64,000 bases of DNA from S015-6 sp964384945 (GTDB lineage: Bacteria; Desulfobacterota; DSWW01). Below are positions 9,043-18,204 of the stretch, piece after piece (the stretch's first letter is position 1; each line of letters begins with the position of its first letter). The notes under the pieces were generated by a model. It saw nothing but the letters and a program-made list of their open reading frames with translations, was not told the origin of the DNA and did no database searches. Both the position numbers and the translations under genes were made by a program. The stretch covers positions 31,516 through 95,515 of the forward strand of contig CAYLMK010000021.1 of assembly GCA_964384945.1 (NCBI GenBank), given 5' to 3'.

Positions 9043-10555
9043 ACACGACGTCCTTCTCCCAGTCCTCTCCGAGGGAAAACCCCTGCCTCGCCCACTGGAT
9101 CGCCTTGATCATGGCCCGCGCCTTGTTGAGACATTCCTGGTATTCCCGCCCCGGCCTGGAATCCGCCACGATCCCCGCTCCCGTCTGCAGGTACAACCGG
9201 TCACGCATGGCGAGAATCGTCCGGATCACGATCGCCATGTCCATGTTTCCCGAAAAACTGAAATAACCCACAGCCCCGCCGTACGGCCCCCGCCGGTCGG
9301 GCTCCAACTCCTCGATGATCTCCATTGCCCGGATCTTCGGGGCCCCCGACAGCGTGCCTGCGGGAAAGCAGGCGCGAAACGCATCGAAACAATCCTTGCC
9401 CCTGCCCAGGCGCCCCTTTACGTGCGAGACCAGGTGCATGACGTGCGAATACCGCTCCAGGCACATGACGTCTTCCACCTGCACCGTACCGGGCGCCGAG
9501 ACCCTCCCCACATCGTTCCGCCCCAGGTCGACGAGCATAATGTGTTCCGCAATCTCCTTTTCATTCCGCCTGAGTTCTTCCGCGAGTCGTTCATCCGCAC
9601 GAGGGTTCCTTCCTCGAGGACGCGTGCCCGCGATGGGACGCACTTCCACCGAGTTCCCTTCCACCCGCACCAGCACCTCGGGCGAGGAACCCACCAGCGC
9701 GTAGTGGGGATACTGCAAGAAAAACATGTAGGGCGACGGATTTACGAGCCGGAGCGAACGGTAGAGCGAGAAGGGATCTGCGGCCTCCTCGACCTCCAGC
9801 CTCTGCGAAAGGACCGCTTGGATGATGTCCCCTCTTCTCACAAAACCCTTCGCCTTGCGCACGGCCTCCAGGTACTCCCTTCTCCGCATGTTCGACTTCA
9901 CGCGCAGTCTTTCTTGCACCCGGCCCGCTGCCTTGTCCCTCAGAGGCGCCCGGAGCCGATGAATCGTCTTCTCGATTCTTTCCCGCGTCGCCTGATACGC
10001 CTCTTTCGGGTTGGGGTAATGAGGAAGGTAGCAGCAGGAGACAACGCGGATCGTATGGCGGATGTTGTCGAAAACGAGGAGACACTCGGGGAAGACCAGG
10101 TAGATGTCCCACACGTCGAGCACCTGCCGGGCTTTGTCCGGAAGGCGCTCGAAGAAGCGGACCGTGTCATACCCCAAGTAACCCACCGCTCCCCCGTAGA
10201 ACCTCGGCATGTCCGCAACCGGCGCGGGCCGATATCGCCTCATGAGATCCCGAAAAGAGACAAAGGGGTCTTCCACTTCCTCCGAGCGCCGCTCCCCCCG
10301 CGTCTCCACCACCTCGATCCGGCGCCCCCTGCAACGGAAGAGGCATGCGGCCCCGGTGCCCAGGAAGCTGAACCGTGCCCATCGTTCCCCTCCCTCCACG
10401 CTTTCCAGAAGAAAACCGTGCGGCCCGGGCTTGAGCTTCAGGAAGGCCGACACCGGGGTGTCCTGATCGGCCAGGATCTCACAAGAGACGGGCACCAGGT
10501 TTCCCCTGCGGAGAAGCGAATGGAATTCCGCGAAGGAGGGAAGTGCGGGGAGCAT
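9026..10555 (-). CDS. trpE: Anthranilate synthase component I
   Basis: TrpE converts chorismate to anthranilate using ammonia from TrpG. The N-terminal half has the tryptophan-binding element LLESVEGGERWARFSFLG, which argues for TrpE over PabB. The C-terminal chorismate-binding half has PIAGTRPRG, DLGRNDVGRV, FPAGTLSGAPK and GAGIVADS. The ATG at 10555 shares one base with the TGA stop of the upstream SPOR gene (TGATG); a GTG one codon earlier is also possible. The following genes are aminotransferase and hom, not trpDCFBA, so the rest of the tryptophan pathway must be encoded elsewhere. Confidence 0.93.
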   Translation of the reverse strand: MLPALPSFAEFHSLLRRGNLVPVSCEILADQDTPVSAFLKLKPGPHGFLLESVEGGERWARFSFLGTGAACLFRCRGRRIEVVETRGERRSEEVEDPFVSFRDLMRRYRPAPVADMPRFYGGAVGYLGYDTVRFFERLPDKARQVLDVWDIYLVFPECLLVFDNIRHTIRVVSCCYLPHYPNPKEAYQATRERIEKTIHRLRAPLRDKAAGRVQERLRVKSNMRRREYLEAVRKAKGFVRRGDIIQAVLSQRLEVEEAADPFSLYRSLRLVNPSPYMFFLQYPHYALVGSSPEVLVRVEGNSVEVRPIAGTRPRGRNPRADERLAEELRRNEKEIAEHIMLVDLGRNDVGRVSAPGTVQVEDVMCLERYSHVMHLVSHVKGRLGRGKDCFDAFRACFPAGTLSGAPKIRAMEIIEELEPDRRGPYGGAVGYFSFSGNMDMAIVIRTILAMRDRLYLQTGAGIVADSRPGREYQECLNKARAMIKAIQWARQGFSLGEDWEKDVVYDLLD

Positions 10556-11139
10556 CACGGCAAATCCTCCTGCCTTGCCACGGGGCGGATCAGGATGTCC
10601 TTGTATCCCTCCCGCTGCTCGAGTTGATCCTTGAGCTCTCGGGCCATCTCCACGCTCGGCAGCGGCCCCACAAAGACCCGGGAATACCCGCCGCCCGCCT
10701 CGGACGGGTCCGAGATCCGTCGGAAACTTCGATAGCCTTTCTGCCGCAATTCCTGCACGAGTTGCTCGGCAAGCTCCGGTTGCCGAAAGGAAGCGATCTG
10801 AAGAACGGCGACCCCGGTCCCCGGACTTTCCATCGACGTTTTCATTTCCGGCTGAGAAACCGGCACGCTCGGCTCATCGGACACCTCTTGCGTGCGCTCC
10901 GCTTCATCCGGAGCCGTCAGGGACTCCTCAAAAGAGAGCAAAGGAAGCTCGTCTTCCGACTGAGCAACCTCCTCGGCCCTGTAAGCCCGCCGAATCTCCC
11001 GGATCTGTTCCCCGCGTCCCACCAGCATCCCCACATAGAAGGCAAGAGCCGATACGCCCACCCAACTAAGAAGCAGACAGAAGAAGGAAAGAGGAGAAAA
11101 GACGATCTCTGTGGGATGCCTTCTTGCGGATTTTTCCAT
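10555..11139 (-). CDS. SPOR-domain membrane-anchored protein
   Basis: The 194-residue protein has a short cytoplasmic N-terminus, one transmembrane helix (about residues 14-38, FFCLLLSWVGVSALAFYVGM), an acidic linker, and a C-terminal SPOR domain from about residue 108 (VLQIASFRQPELAEQLVQEL to the end). SPOR domains bind denuded septal peptidoglycan, so a division-site or cell-envelope role is likely. It is the first gene of the minus-strand operon leading to trpE, an odd neighbour for amino-acid genes; its stop overlaps the trpE start. The 207 bases upstream are shared with the divergent M48 peptidase gene and must hold both promoters; I see no convincing one. Confidence 0.82.
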   Translation of the reverse strand: MEKSARRHPTEIVFSPLSFFCLLLSWVGVSALAFYVGMLVGRGEQIREIRRAYRAEEVAQSEDELPLLSFEESLTAPDEAERTQEVSDEPSVPVSQPEMKTSMESPGTGVAVLQIASFRQPELAEQLVQELRQKGYRSFRRISDPSEAGGGYSRVFVGPLPSVEMARELKDQLEQREGYKDILIRPVARQEDLP

Positions 11140-11346
11140 CTCACGGCCCCCTCAGAGGTTCCCCGCACGCGCCAAGCGAAATCGAACCGATGAATTCTAT
11201 CCCAACACCCCTACCCGGTCAATTTTCGCCCCCTTCGGCACAGCGGGACAGGTCCAGGCCCCGCCCGATTTCGTCTTCTCCGGCTCGCTTTCTTCCGCGC
11301 CGTGTGTCATGGTGATACAAGAATCCTGCTGACGGATGAGCCAGAA

Positions 11347-12777
11347 ATGACCCTCACCGGAACAAAGAAGGGGACCCCCCGGCCGCCTGCGCGTGAAGAA
11401 TTCCGACGGCCTCTCCTGCTGACTCTTTCCATTCTGCTTTCCCTTGCGGCCCTGTCGCCGAACCCGGCTCCGGGCCTCGAAAACGGCGCCCCCGATTCGC
11501 CGACGAGGGTCGGGATCTCGGCAGACCCCCTTGATCCCCTGACCTATTTTACCGAAGAGGAGATCTCCGCCTGGCACGCCTACAGGCAACACAAAACTTG
11601 GGCTCACATCATCGGGGTCGGCTCGGTCCTCGTCTTTTATGCAACCTTCGTCCTCACAGGCCTGAACCGGGCCCTCCGGAGGATTGCCGAACGGGCCGCC
11701 GCGTGGTGCACTGCCAACCCTTTCCTCGTCCGTGCAGGAATACGATGGCCTCGGCTGGCCAGAACGGCGAAGGCGCCCGAACACCTCTTCGGGGGCACAC
11801 AGTGGCTTGAGGTTCTTCTGTACTGCCTGTTCTTCCTCTTCCTGATCCGCCTGTTGTTCTTTCCCCAGGAATTCTACCGTACCTATTGGTTCGACCTTCG
11901 GTACGGACTGTCCAACTACTCCTTGGGCCTTTGGCTCGTCGATTACCTCAAGGGGCTTTGCATCGGAACCGTTCTGTTCGCCTTCATGGTCTTTGGCATT
12001 TACGGACTCATCCGGCGCGTAGGGAAGTGGTGGTGGGTTCTCCTCTGGGCGGGCGTGTCGGTCTCCCTCTTCGGTTATGTCGTGGTCTTCCCGTACGGAT
12101 CGCACATTTACAACCGCTTCCGCCCCCTGGAAAGCGGCGAACTACGCGATCGCCTCGAAGGGCTGGCTGCCCGGAGCGGTTTGCGACTCGAGGACATTCT
12201 GGTCGTGGACGCCAGCCGAAGGACCAAGAAGGTCAATGCCTATCTTACCGGCTCCGGCCCCTCCGAGCGGGTCGTGCTCTACGATACCCTCCTCGATGCA
12301 TTCACCCCCCGGGAGATCGCGGTAATCCTGGCCCACGAATTGGCTCATTGGAAAGAGCCGGATGAGAAACTCTCCCATGCCGTCTTCTCATTGACCGTCT
12401 TTCTTGTGCTGGGCCTTTCCCATCTCATGCTGAAGTTCGGCGCACGGATCCGGAGGTTTCATTACGCCTCCGCTGCGGACGTGGCCGGCCTGCCGATCCT
12501 CTTCCTGACCTTTTTTGTTTCGTTTCAACTTCTGCGACCCGCCAACCTCGCCTGGAAGCGCGCCAGGGAACTCCGGGCCGACCGCGTCTCTCTCGAATTG
12601 GCCTGCGACCCGGAGGCCTTCCTCTCCGCGCACGCCAAGTTGGCCCGATGGAACCACACCGACGTGGCTCCCCATCCCCTTACGGTCGTCTTCTTTTTTT
12701 CCCACCCGACCTTTCTGGAAAGGGTGGAGGTCGCGCTGACGGCGGAATGCGAATCGGGGATCGGGAATCAGGGGTAA
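11347..12777 (+). CDS. M48-family integral membrane metallopeptidase (Ste24/HtpX type)
   Basis: This 476-residue protein has several hydrophobic segments and the zinc motif HELAHWKEP (HExxH). The third ligand probably lies in ARELRADRVSLELA, where RELRAD matches the ExxxD pattern of the family. The length and multiple N-terminal membrane helices are closer to Ste24-type CAAX peptidases than to the shorter HtpX. The likely role is quality control of membrane proteins. ATG 11347 is preferred over the frame opening at 11302 because it places the hydrophobic segment near the N-terminus. It lies just upstream of the rpoH-like gene. Confidence 0.85.
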   Translation: MTLTGTKKGTPRPPAREEFRRPLLLTLSILLSLAALSPNPAPGLENGAPDSPTRVGISADPLDPLTYFTEEEISAWHAYRQHKTWAHIIGVGSVLVFYATFVLTGLNRALRRIAERAAAWCTANPFLVRAGIRWPRLARTAKAPEHLFGGTQWLEVLLYCLFFLFLIRLLFFPQEFYRTYWFDLRYGLSNYSLGLWLVDYLKGLCIGTVLFAFMVFGIYGLIRRVGKWWWVLLWAGVSVSLFGYVVVFPYGSHIYNRFRPLESGELRDRLEGLAARSGLRLEDILVVDASRRTKKVNAYLTGSGPSERVVLYDTLLDAFTPREIAVILAHELAHWKEPDEKLSHAVFSLTVFLVLGLSHLMLKFGARIRRFHYASAADVAGLPILFLTFFVSFQLLRPANLAWKRARELRADRVSLELACDPEAFLSAHAKLARWNHTDVAPHPLTVVFFFSHPTFLERVEVALTAECESGIGNQG

Positions 12778-12932
12778 TGGGCCAGGGATCAGGTGTGAGG
12801 CGTCAGGACTCCGCGGCGAGCTATAAGGTAGTAGCTATAAGGGGTTAGGGGCAGAAGCCTTGCATTCCGCGACCGAAACCCCTAGCATAAAGAAGAGCGT
12901 TGAACCGAAGAGGAAGAGCATACAAAAGCACA
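12778..12932 (+). promoter_or_regulatory. Sigma-70-type promoter region of the rpoH-like gene
   Basis: TTGCAT (12860-12865) and TAGCAT (12883-12888) are separated by exactly 17 bases, close to the sigma-70 consensus, and would start transcription near 12895, about 38 bases before the rpoH-like ATG. Upstream, AGCTATAAGG occurs twice in direct orientation around 12819-12842. The rest of this 155-base gap holds no gene. Confidence 0.6.
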
Positions 12933-13946
12933 ATGGAATCGCACTCCGACACACGGGGGCCGGACGAATCGGAACCCGAAGAAATAATGCCCGAACTGGT
13001 TGCCGAGGCATGGCCCCCATCCGAGATAGGGGATTCAGGCAGTCCGCAGGAGGCCGCCGGCACCTCCCTGGTGCGCCCCTCCGCGCTCCAGCTTTATCTG
13101 TCCAAGATAGGCAGATACCCCATCCTCACGCCCGAGCAGGAGCACAATCTGGCGGTCCGTTATCATGAGGAAGACGATCGGGAAGCCGCCTATCAGCTCG
13201 TCACCTCGAATCTCCGACTGGTCGTGAAGATTGCCCTCGAGTTCCAGAGGACCTGGATGAACAACCTTCTGGATCTCATCCAGGAAGGCAACATCGGCTT
13301 GATGCAGGCCGTCAAGAAGTTCGACCCCTACCGAGGCATTCGACTGAGTTCCTACGCCTCTTTCTGGATCAAGGCCTACATTCTCAAGTTCATCCTCGAC
13401 AACTGGAGGCTGGTCAAGATCGGCAAGACCCAGGCGGAGCGGAAGCTCTTCTACAATCTTTACAAAGAGAAGGAAAGGCTGCATCAACTCGGGTATGACC
13501 CCGGCCCCAAGCTGATCGCCCAGCGTCTGAACGTCAAAGAGGAAGATGTCATCAAGATGGACCAGCGCCTCGGGTCCTGGGAAGTCTCTCTCGAAAAACC
13601 TATCCGGGACGATGCGTCCTCCAAATCGATCCGGGATCTTCTCCCCGTGGCCACCAAGCCCGCCGACGAGCACCTGGGGGATGAACAGCTGCGGAGCCTG
13701 ATCCGAAGAAAGCTCCAGGAATTCCGCAATACCCTGGAGGGAAGAGAGCGGGAGATCTTCGAGCAGCGCCTGATGGCCCGTAAGCCTCTGACCCTCAAGG
13801 AGTTGGGGGATCGCTACGGGATCACGAAGGAGAGGACGCGGCAGCTCGAAAACCGCCTTCTGGAAAAGGTCCGCAATCACCTTGTGCGGGAAATCCCGGA
13901 TGCGGAAGAGATCATCCCCGAATTCCTCGCGAGCATTTCCTCCTGA
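12933..13946 (+). CDS. rpoH: RpoH-like alternative sigma factor (sigma-32 family)
   Basis: The 337-residue protein has sigma-70 regions 2 to 4. Region 2 includes LLDLIQEGNIGLMQAVKKFDP (about 111-132) and SSYASFWIKAYI; the RpoH-box-like segment QAERKLFYNLYKEKERL follows (about 168-184); the region 4 helix-turn-helix is TLKELGDRYGITKERTRQLE. The RpoH box marks it as heat-shock type rather than RpoD or RpoS. About 45 acidic residues precede region 1.2. The neighbourhood (M48 peptidase, PpiC isomerase, two J proteins) fits a proteostasis role. The start is uncertain: no strong ribosome site precedes ATG 12933, and TTG 12900 is in frame. Confidence 0.88.
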   Translation: MESHSDTRGPDESEPEEIMPELVAEAWPPSEIGDSGSPQEAAGTSLVRPSALQLYLSKIGRYPILTPEQEHNLAVRYHEEDDREAAYQLVTSNLRLVVKIALEFQRTWMNNLLDLIQEGNIGLMQAVKKFDPYRGIRLSSYASFWIKAYILKFILDNWRLVKIGKTQAERKLFYNLYKEKERLHQLGYDPGPKLIAQRLNVKEEDVIKMDQRLGSWEVSLEKPIRDDASSKSIRDLLPVATKPADEHLGDEQLRSLIRRKLQEFRNTLEGREREIFEQRLMARKPLTLKELGDRYGITKERTRQLENRLLEKVRNHLVREIPDAEEIIPEFLASISS

Positions 13947-13965
13947 CCTTCGTTTGACCACGATC

Positions 13966-14014
13966 CCGGGCGCCCGCCCCTTCGGTCCGCGCTCGGAGTC
14001 GTGCGGGCGCCCGG
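13966..14014. terminator. Perfect 12-bp inverted repeat between convergent genes
   Basis: CCGGGCGCCCGC (13966-13977) is exactly complementary to GCGGGCGCCCGG (14003-14014), with a 25-base loop. It sits between the convergent rpoH-like and ppiC-like genes and could end transcription from both sides. There is no T-tract, so intrinsic termination is uncertain. Confidence 0.5.
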
Positions 14015-14018
14015 CGGA

Positions 14019-14957
14019 TCATTTCTCGCCCTGCCGAGGATCGGAAAAATACTCCTCATGGATCTCGACTGCAGCCCGCGCGCGGAGTTCCTCGGCCAGG
14101 GACGAGCGAATCTCCCGGCGCTTGGCCGATTCGAGCTGGCTGACGATCCGGTCCCTGACATCCTCGAGAGCCAGATCGGTCGCGGGCTGACGCCCCGTCA
14201 ATTCCAGGATGTGAAAACCGAACTTGCTCCGCACAATCCCGCTTCTGTCCCCGACTTCCTTCAGAGAAAACGCGGCATCTTCAAATTCGGAAACCATCCT
14301 GCCCCGGGAAAAAAAGCCGAGGTCCCCTCCCCGGCTCGCCTCCGGCCCTTCCGAGTACTGTTTGGCGAGTTCCGCGAAATCCGCACCCGCGTTCAGCTTG
14401 GACAGGACCTCCTCGGCCCTCTTCCTCGCCTGCTGCTCCTTGTCCGCTCCGGAGTTCGGGGGTGCCAGGATCAGGATCTGGCGGACCCGGATCCGCTCCT
14501 GCTGTTGAAACCGGTCTTTGTGCTCCCGATAGTAGGCGAGGACCTCCTCTTCCCCGACCTTGGACCTCTCGCTGGCAACATCCCGGTAGAGCTTCTCCGT
14601 GATCAGGCGCCTCCTGTATCGTTCCACTTTTCCCCGAATCTCCTCGTCCTGATCCAACTTCCTCCTGTCGGCCTCTTGCAGCAGAAGGATCTCGTCGATC
14701 ATCTTGTCCAGATGCCTTCGTTTTTGCTCCGCAGTATTCATGCGCTGCAGTGTATACTCCGGCAGGGAGTGAAGTTCCTTTTCGAATGCGGCCACCGTCA
14801 GGACCTCTCCCCCGACCCTTGCGAGAACGGGGCCCTCTTTCTCGGCCGTTTTCCCGACGTCGGAGCCCCCGGGGGACAGGCCTTGTTCCGGCTTGCAGGA
14901 AGCCAGGACACAGACCCCCACCATCCAGCCGACCAAAATCCTTCCGCCTGCACGCAT
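14019..14957 (-). CDS. PpiC-type peptidyl-prolyl isomerase lipoprotein
   Basis: The 312-residue protein begins MRAGGRILVGWMVGVCVLASC, a lipoprotein signal with lipobox VLAS-C, so it is likely lipid-anchored in the periplasm. A SurA/PrsA-like helical chaperone part follows (LHSLPEYTLQRMNTAEQKRR onward). The parvulin domain spans about residues 170-265, with RVRQILI, GADFAELAKQYSEGP, GGDLGFFSRGRMV and KFGFHILEL. It probably assists folding of exported proteins. The start at 14957 is chosen because GAGGGAG precedes it at normal spacing and it gives the lipobox; the frame opens further upstream without support. Confidence 0.9.
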   Translation of the reverse strand: MRAGGRILVGWMVGVCVLASCKPEQGLSPGGSDVGKTAEKEGPVLARVGGEVLTVAAFEKELHSLPEYTLQRMNTAEQKRRHLDKMIDEILLLQEADRRKLDQDEEIRGKVERYRRRLITEKLYRDVASERSKVGEEEVLAYYREHKDRFQQQERIRVRQILILAPPNSGADKEQQARKRAEEVLSKLNAGADFAELAKQYSEGPEASRGGDLGFFSRGRMVSEFEDAAFSLKEVGDRSGIVRSKFGFHILELTGRQPATDLALEDVRDRIVSQLESAKRREIRSSLAEELRARAAVEIHEEYFSDPRQGEK

Positions 14958-15125
14958 CTTCGTGTTCTCCCTCTGTTCGGTCAGGTTCCGGTCCGGGAGC
15001 CTCGAAGGCCGAACGCAAACAAGCTTCCCCCGAGGCCCGGCTACATCCTTTTTTCTGTAACACGGGTCCCGGGAGAAACGCAATCCGCGCGGTTCCGTCT
15101 TCCTCGGAGCCTGCATCCCTTCGTC

Positions 15126-15154
15126 TTGAAACCGGTCCACGAAACGCTTACAGT
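15126..15154 (+). promoter_or_regulatory. Sigma-70-type promoter of the J-protein operon
   Basis: TTGAAA (15126-15131) and TACAGT (15149-15154) are spaced by 17 bases and lie about 47 bases before the first J-protein start. TTGAAA also resembles a heat-shock -35 element, but the CCCCAT -10 box expected for RpoH is absent. The divergent gap 14958-15200 holds no gene. Confidence 0.5.
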
Positions 15155-15200
15155 AGTGGGCACAGTCCGTCTTTCCCCTCTGGCAGACACGGCAGGCGGA

Positions 15201-16034
15201 ATGAGAAGAGACCTGTATCAAACCCTTGGCGTTTCACCCGATGCCACCGGAGAGGAGGTGAAAAAGGCCTACCGCCGTATCGCACTCCTCTATCACCCGG
15301 ACCGCAACCGGGCCGGCGTCGGAACAGAGGACCACTTCAAGGAGGCAAACTACGCCTACTCCATCCTCGGCAACCGGGAAAAGAGAAAGCGATACGACCT
15401 GTATCGGGAATTTGTGAAGCTCTCGAGCCGATGGGGGATTCCTCCCTCCCCGCATCCGGACAGAATCCTGACCGATGTGTTCCTGGATCCGAAACTGCCG
15501 GGCATGGCGAGATGGTTCGAGGAAATCCTCAGAGCCCGGGACCTCCGGGGCGGCGGGGGAGCCTTCCGGAGCCTGTCCAGGGCGACCTTTCACCTTCTCC
15601 GCACGCTGCTCCAGGAGGAACGACAGAAACGGGGCGTGCCCGCAACGAAGGGGCGTTTCCGGGTTGTCGATCATCCCAAGAGGATTCTCAAGAAGGTCGG
15701 CCGCGCCCTCTTCCCCGCCGGCGACGGCCGGGGGCGGCGAAAACGGCCGGAGGAGCGCCCTGCCTCCGGGGAAAGAGGGCCTGCAAGGCCCGCCTCCCGC
15801 GGGAGACACCGCGGCGCCGACATTGAATGGACTCTTCCTCTGACACGAGACGAGGCAGCGAAGGGCACCCGTTTGACGGTGTCCTTCTTTCGCGATTCCA
15901 GGTGGGATCGACTTTCCCTGCGCGTCCCTCCCGGCACGCGTGAGGGCGTGCGCCTTCGGGTGCGGAACAGGGGAAACAGCATCAGCCCCTCGGGCGAGAC
16001 GGGGGACCTCTATTTCCGGGTTCTGATTCGATAG
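15201..16034 (+). CDS. J-domain protein, divergent DnaJ-like
   Basis: The N-terminal J domain (about residues 3-68) has the HPD motif in LLYHPDRNRA and would stimulate an Hsp70 ATPase. There is no Gly/Phe-rich stretch and no zinc-finger. A basic linker rich in Arg, Pro and Gly follows. The last 75 residues (IEWTLPLTRDEAAKGTRLTV to the end) match one DnaJ C-terminal substrate-binding domain. At 277 residues with a single C-terminal domain it is shorter than canonical DnaJ. It lies 14 bases upstream of a second J-protein gene, so the pair is an operon. Confidence 0.85.
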   Translation: MRRDLYQTLGVSPDATGEEVKKAYRRIALLYHPDRNRAGVGTEDHFKEANYAYSILGNREKRKRYDLYREFVKLSSRWGIPPSPHPDRILTDVFLDPKLPGMARWFEEILRARDLRGGGGAFRSLSRATFHLLRTLLQEERQKRGVPATKGRFRVVDHPKRILKKVGRALFPAGDGRGRRKRPEERPASGERGPARPASRGRHRGADIEWTLPLTRDEAAKGTRLTVSFFRDSRWDRLSLRVPPGTREGVRLRVRNRGNSISPSGETGDLYFRVLIR

Positions 16035-16048
16035 AAAGGGAATCTTCC

Positions 16049-17029
16049 GTGGCCGCAGCGAAGGACTATTACAAGATACTCGGCGTTCCGAAGAACGCAA
16101 CGCCGGAACAGATGAAGAAGCAATACCGAAAGCTCGCCATGGAGTATCACCCGGATCGAAACAAAGGGAAGAAGGAGGCCGAGGAGAAGTTCAAGGACAT
16201 CAACGAGGCCTATGCGGTCCTGTCGGACCCGCAGAAGAGGAAGCAGTACGACACCTTCGGCTCAGCCGGGTTTCACCAGCGTTTCAGCCAGGAAGACATC
16301 TTTCAGGGCTTCGACATCGGGGACATTTTGAAGGATTTCGGCTTCACGACCGAAGACGTCTTCGGAAGCCTCTTCGGCAGGGGAAAACGAGGCGCCGGGC
16401 GAACCGGTAGAAGGCAGCGGAGCGATTTTGAAAACGCCCAAGGATTCGACTTCCAGAATATCTTCGGCCAAAAGGCCCGCCAGGGTTTCGGAGAAGGCCG
16501 GCCGGCCCGGGGTCGGGACTTGACGCTGGAGACCTCGATCACTCTGGAGGAAGCCGCACGAGGATGCACGAAGAACATCACCTTCTCCGTCGGCGCCAAA
16601 AGGCAGAGTCTTCACGTGAAGATACCGGTCGGCGTTCAGGACGGCAACAAGCTTCGTCTGGTTGGCAAGGGGGAGCCAGGCCCGGCCGGGTCATCCCCCG
16701 GTGATCTCTTCCTCGTCGTGCGCGTCGAGCCCCATCCCGTCTTCCGCAGGGAACAGAACGATCTGCATCTCGAACGGGAAATCAAGCTCACGGAGGCCCT
16801 GCTCGGCACATCGATCGAGGTCCCCACCCTTCTGGGGGAGCCCAGGAAGGTTCGGGTCCCCCCCGGCACCCAGCCGGGCTCCAAGATTCGTCTTCCGGGC
16901 CTGGGCATGCCGGGCAGGGCAGAGGGCGGACAAGGGGACGCCTACGTGACCCTCCGCGTCCCGGTCCCGAAGAACCTGAGCAAGCGGCAGAGGGAATTGG
17001 TGGAGGCCCTTTCCCGGGAAGGCCTGTAG
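16049..17029 (+). CDS. CbpA-type DnaJ co-chaperone (no zinc finger)
   Basis: The 326-residue protein has a J domain with HPD in MEYHPDRNKG (about residues 5-70). A Gly/Phe-rich region (FGSAGFHQRFSQEDIFQGFDIG to about residue 150) follows, then two C-terminal substrate-binding domains (RGRDLTLETSITLEEAARG onward). It lacks the four CxxCxGxG repeats of class I DnaJ, which makes it a class II, CbpA-like protein. The start codon is GTG at 16049, 14 bases after the upstream J-protein gene. It likely works with DnaK, which is not in the window. Confidence 0.9.
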   Translation: MAAAKDYYKILGVPKNATPEQMKKQYRKLAMEYHPDRNKGKKEAEEKFKDINEAYAVLSDPQKRKQYDTFGSAGFHQRFSQEDIFQGFDIGDILKDFGFTTEDVFGSLFGRGKRGAGRTGRRQRSDFENAQGFDFQNIFGQKARQGFGEGRPARGRDLTLETSITLEEAARGCTKNITFSVGAKRQSLHVKIPVGVQDGNKLRLVGKGEPGPAGSSPGDLFLVVRVEPHPVFRREQNDLHLEREIKLTEALLGTSIEVPTLLGEPRKVRVPPGTQPGSKIRLPGLGMPGRAEGGQGDAYVTLRVPVPKNLSKRQRELVEALSREGL

Positions 17030-17096
17030 CAGGGGAAAGGGCAACGGCGAAAGGAGCGATTCCGTCGCCGCAGAACGAATTCACCCCAACCCTCGC

Positions 17097-18182
17097 CTAG
17101 GACCCGACCGTCTCGGCCGATGCCAGCCAATCCCGGATGAGAGGGAAGACTTCTCTGCGGACGTTCTTTCCGATCAGGAGATCCCCGTGACCGTATTCTT
17201 CCTCCTGCCCCTGCTCTGTGCCCAGCACCCGGAAGGCCTTCCGGCTCGACGGAATTCGTTCGTAGGCCGCCGCAACACTTACAGGCGGCGCCATGCGGTC
17301 CTTTGCACCGGCGAGGAACAGCATCGGCTTCCCGCCAGCGGGGCCGAGCCGCTCGTACGAGTGTCTCTTGTCTCGGCTCCGAAACTCGCCGTTTTCGGCC
17401 CAATCCAGGAATTGCGAGATCTCTCCTCCCGACACGTCCTCCGCAAGAAAACAGAGCGCCCGTTCCACGGCCCGGGCTTCCACATTGGTCCGATTCAGGA
17501 AGATCGCATCCCCGGGGAGCCGAAGCCGCGCAAGCAAAGGGGCGAGACCGGAGGCGAGGAAAGCCAAGGGGAGCCGGGGAACCCTTCGCAGCAGGCGGAG
17601 GGCAATCTTGACAAAAGACCGCCTCGCCATATGGGCGAAACTGCCCGGGGACCCGAGGGTAACGCCGGAGGCGATCCATGCCGCCGCCTCTCCCTGGAGC
17701 AGCGCATAGAGCACAAGGCCCCCCATGCTGTGCCCGATCCAGTGCGCCCGGCCGGCGCCCGTCCTTTCGAGCACGTGACGGAGGGCGGCGGGGGCATCCT
17801 CCCGCACGTAATCATCGAACACGGGCTGCGCCCGGGATGGACCCCTTCCTTCTGCGGGCCGCCCGGAGCCCTGCCTGCCCCGAAGCTCGAGCGACCACAC
17901 GTCAAACCCCTCCCCTTGCAGGTAACGGGCCAGGGACAGGTCCGGCCCCAGATCGAAGTTGAACCGGTTGGCGCCCAGCCCATGGCAGAGCAGGACGGGC
18001 GTCGGGTATCTCCGGGAAGCGGCCGGATAGCGATAGAGGGCGATTCGCAAGCCATCCCGGGTCCTGACAAGATGCACCTCCTCGTAGCCCGGCTCGAAGG
18101 CACACCTGTTTCTCCAAAGGGCCCCCAGCAGGACGTAGAGCCCGAAGAGGGAGAGGAGCAACACGACAAGGTTCCAAACCAT
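17097..18182 (-). CDS. Alpha/beta hydrolase, N-terminally membrane-anchored
   Basis: The 361-residue protein starts with one hydrophobic segment (VVLLLSLFGLYVLLGALW), probably an anchor or uncleaved signal. The hydrolase domain has an oxyanion region at LLCHGLGANRFNF, the nucleophile elbow GHSMGG, a probable acid in AGAKDRMAPP, and a late histidine in EYGHGDLLIG. This resembles lipases and bacterial esterases of the poly-hydroxyalkanoate-depolymerase-like group. The substrate cannot be inferred. It lies 22 bases after trkH on the same strand. Confidence 0.8.
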   Translation of the reverse strand: MVWNLVVLLLSLFGLYVLLGALWRNRCAFEPGYEEVHLVRTRDGLRIALYRYPAASRRYPTPVLLCHGLGANRFNFDLGPDLSLARYLQGEGFDVWSLELRGRQGSGRPAEGRGPSRAQPVFDDYVREDAPAALRHVLERTGAGRAHWIGHSMGGLVLYALLQGEAAAWIASGVTLGSPGSFAHMARRSFVKIALRLLRRVPRLPLAFLASGLAPLLARLRLPGDAIFLNRTNVEARAVERALCFLAEDVSGGEISQFLDWAENGEFRSRDKRHSYERLGPAGGKPMLFLAGAKDRMAPPVSVAAAYERIPSSRKAFRVLGTEQGQEEEYGHGDLLIGKNVRREVFPLIRDWLASAETVGS

Positions 18183-18204
18183 CCGCGCCTCGCCTCGGTT
18201 CCCT

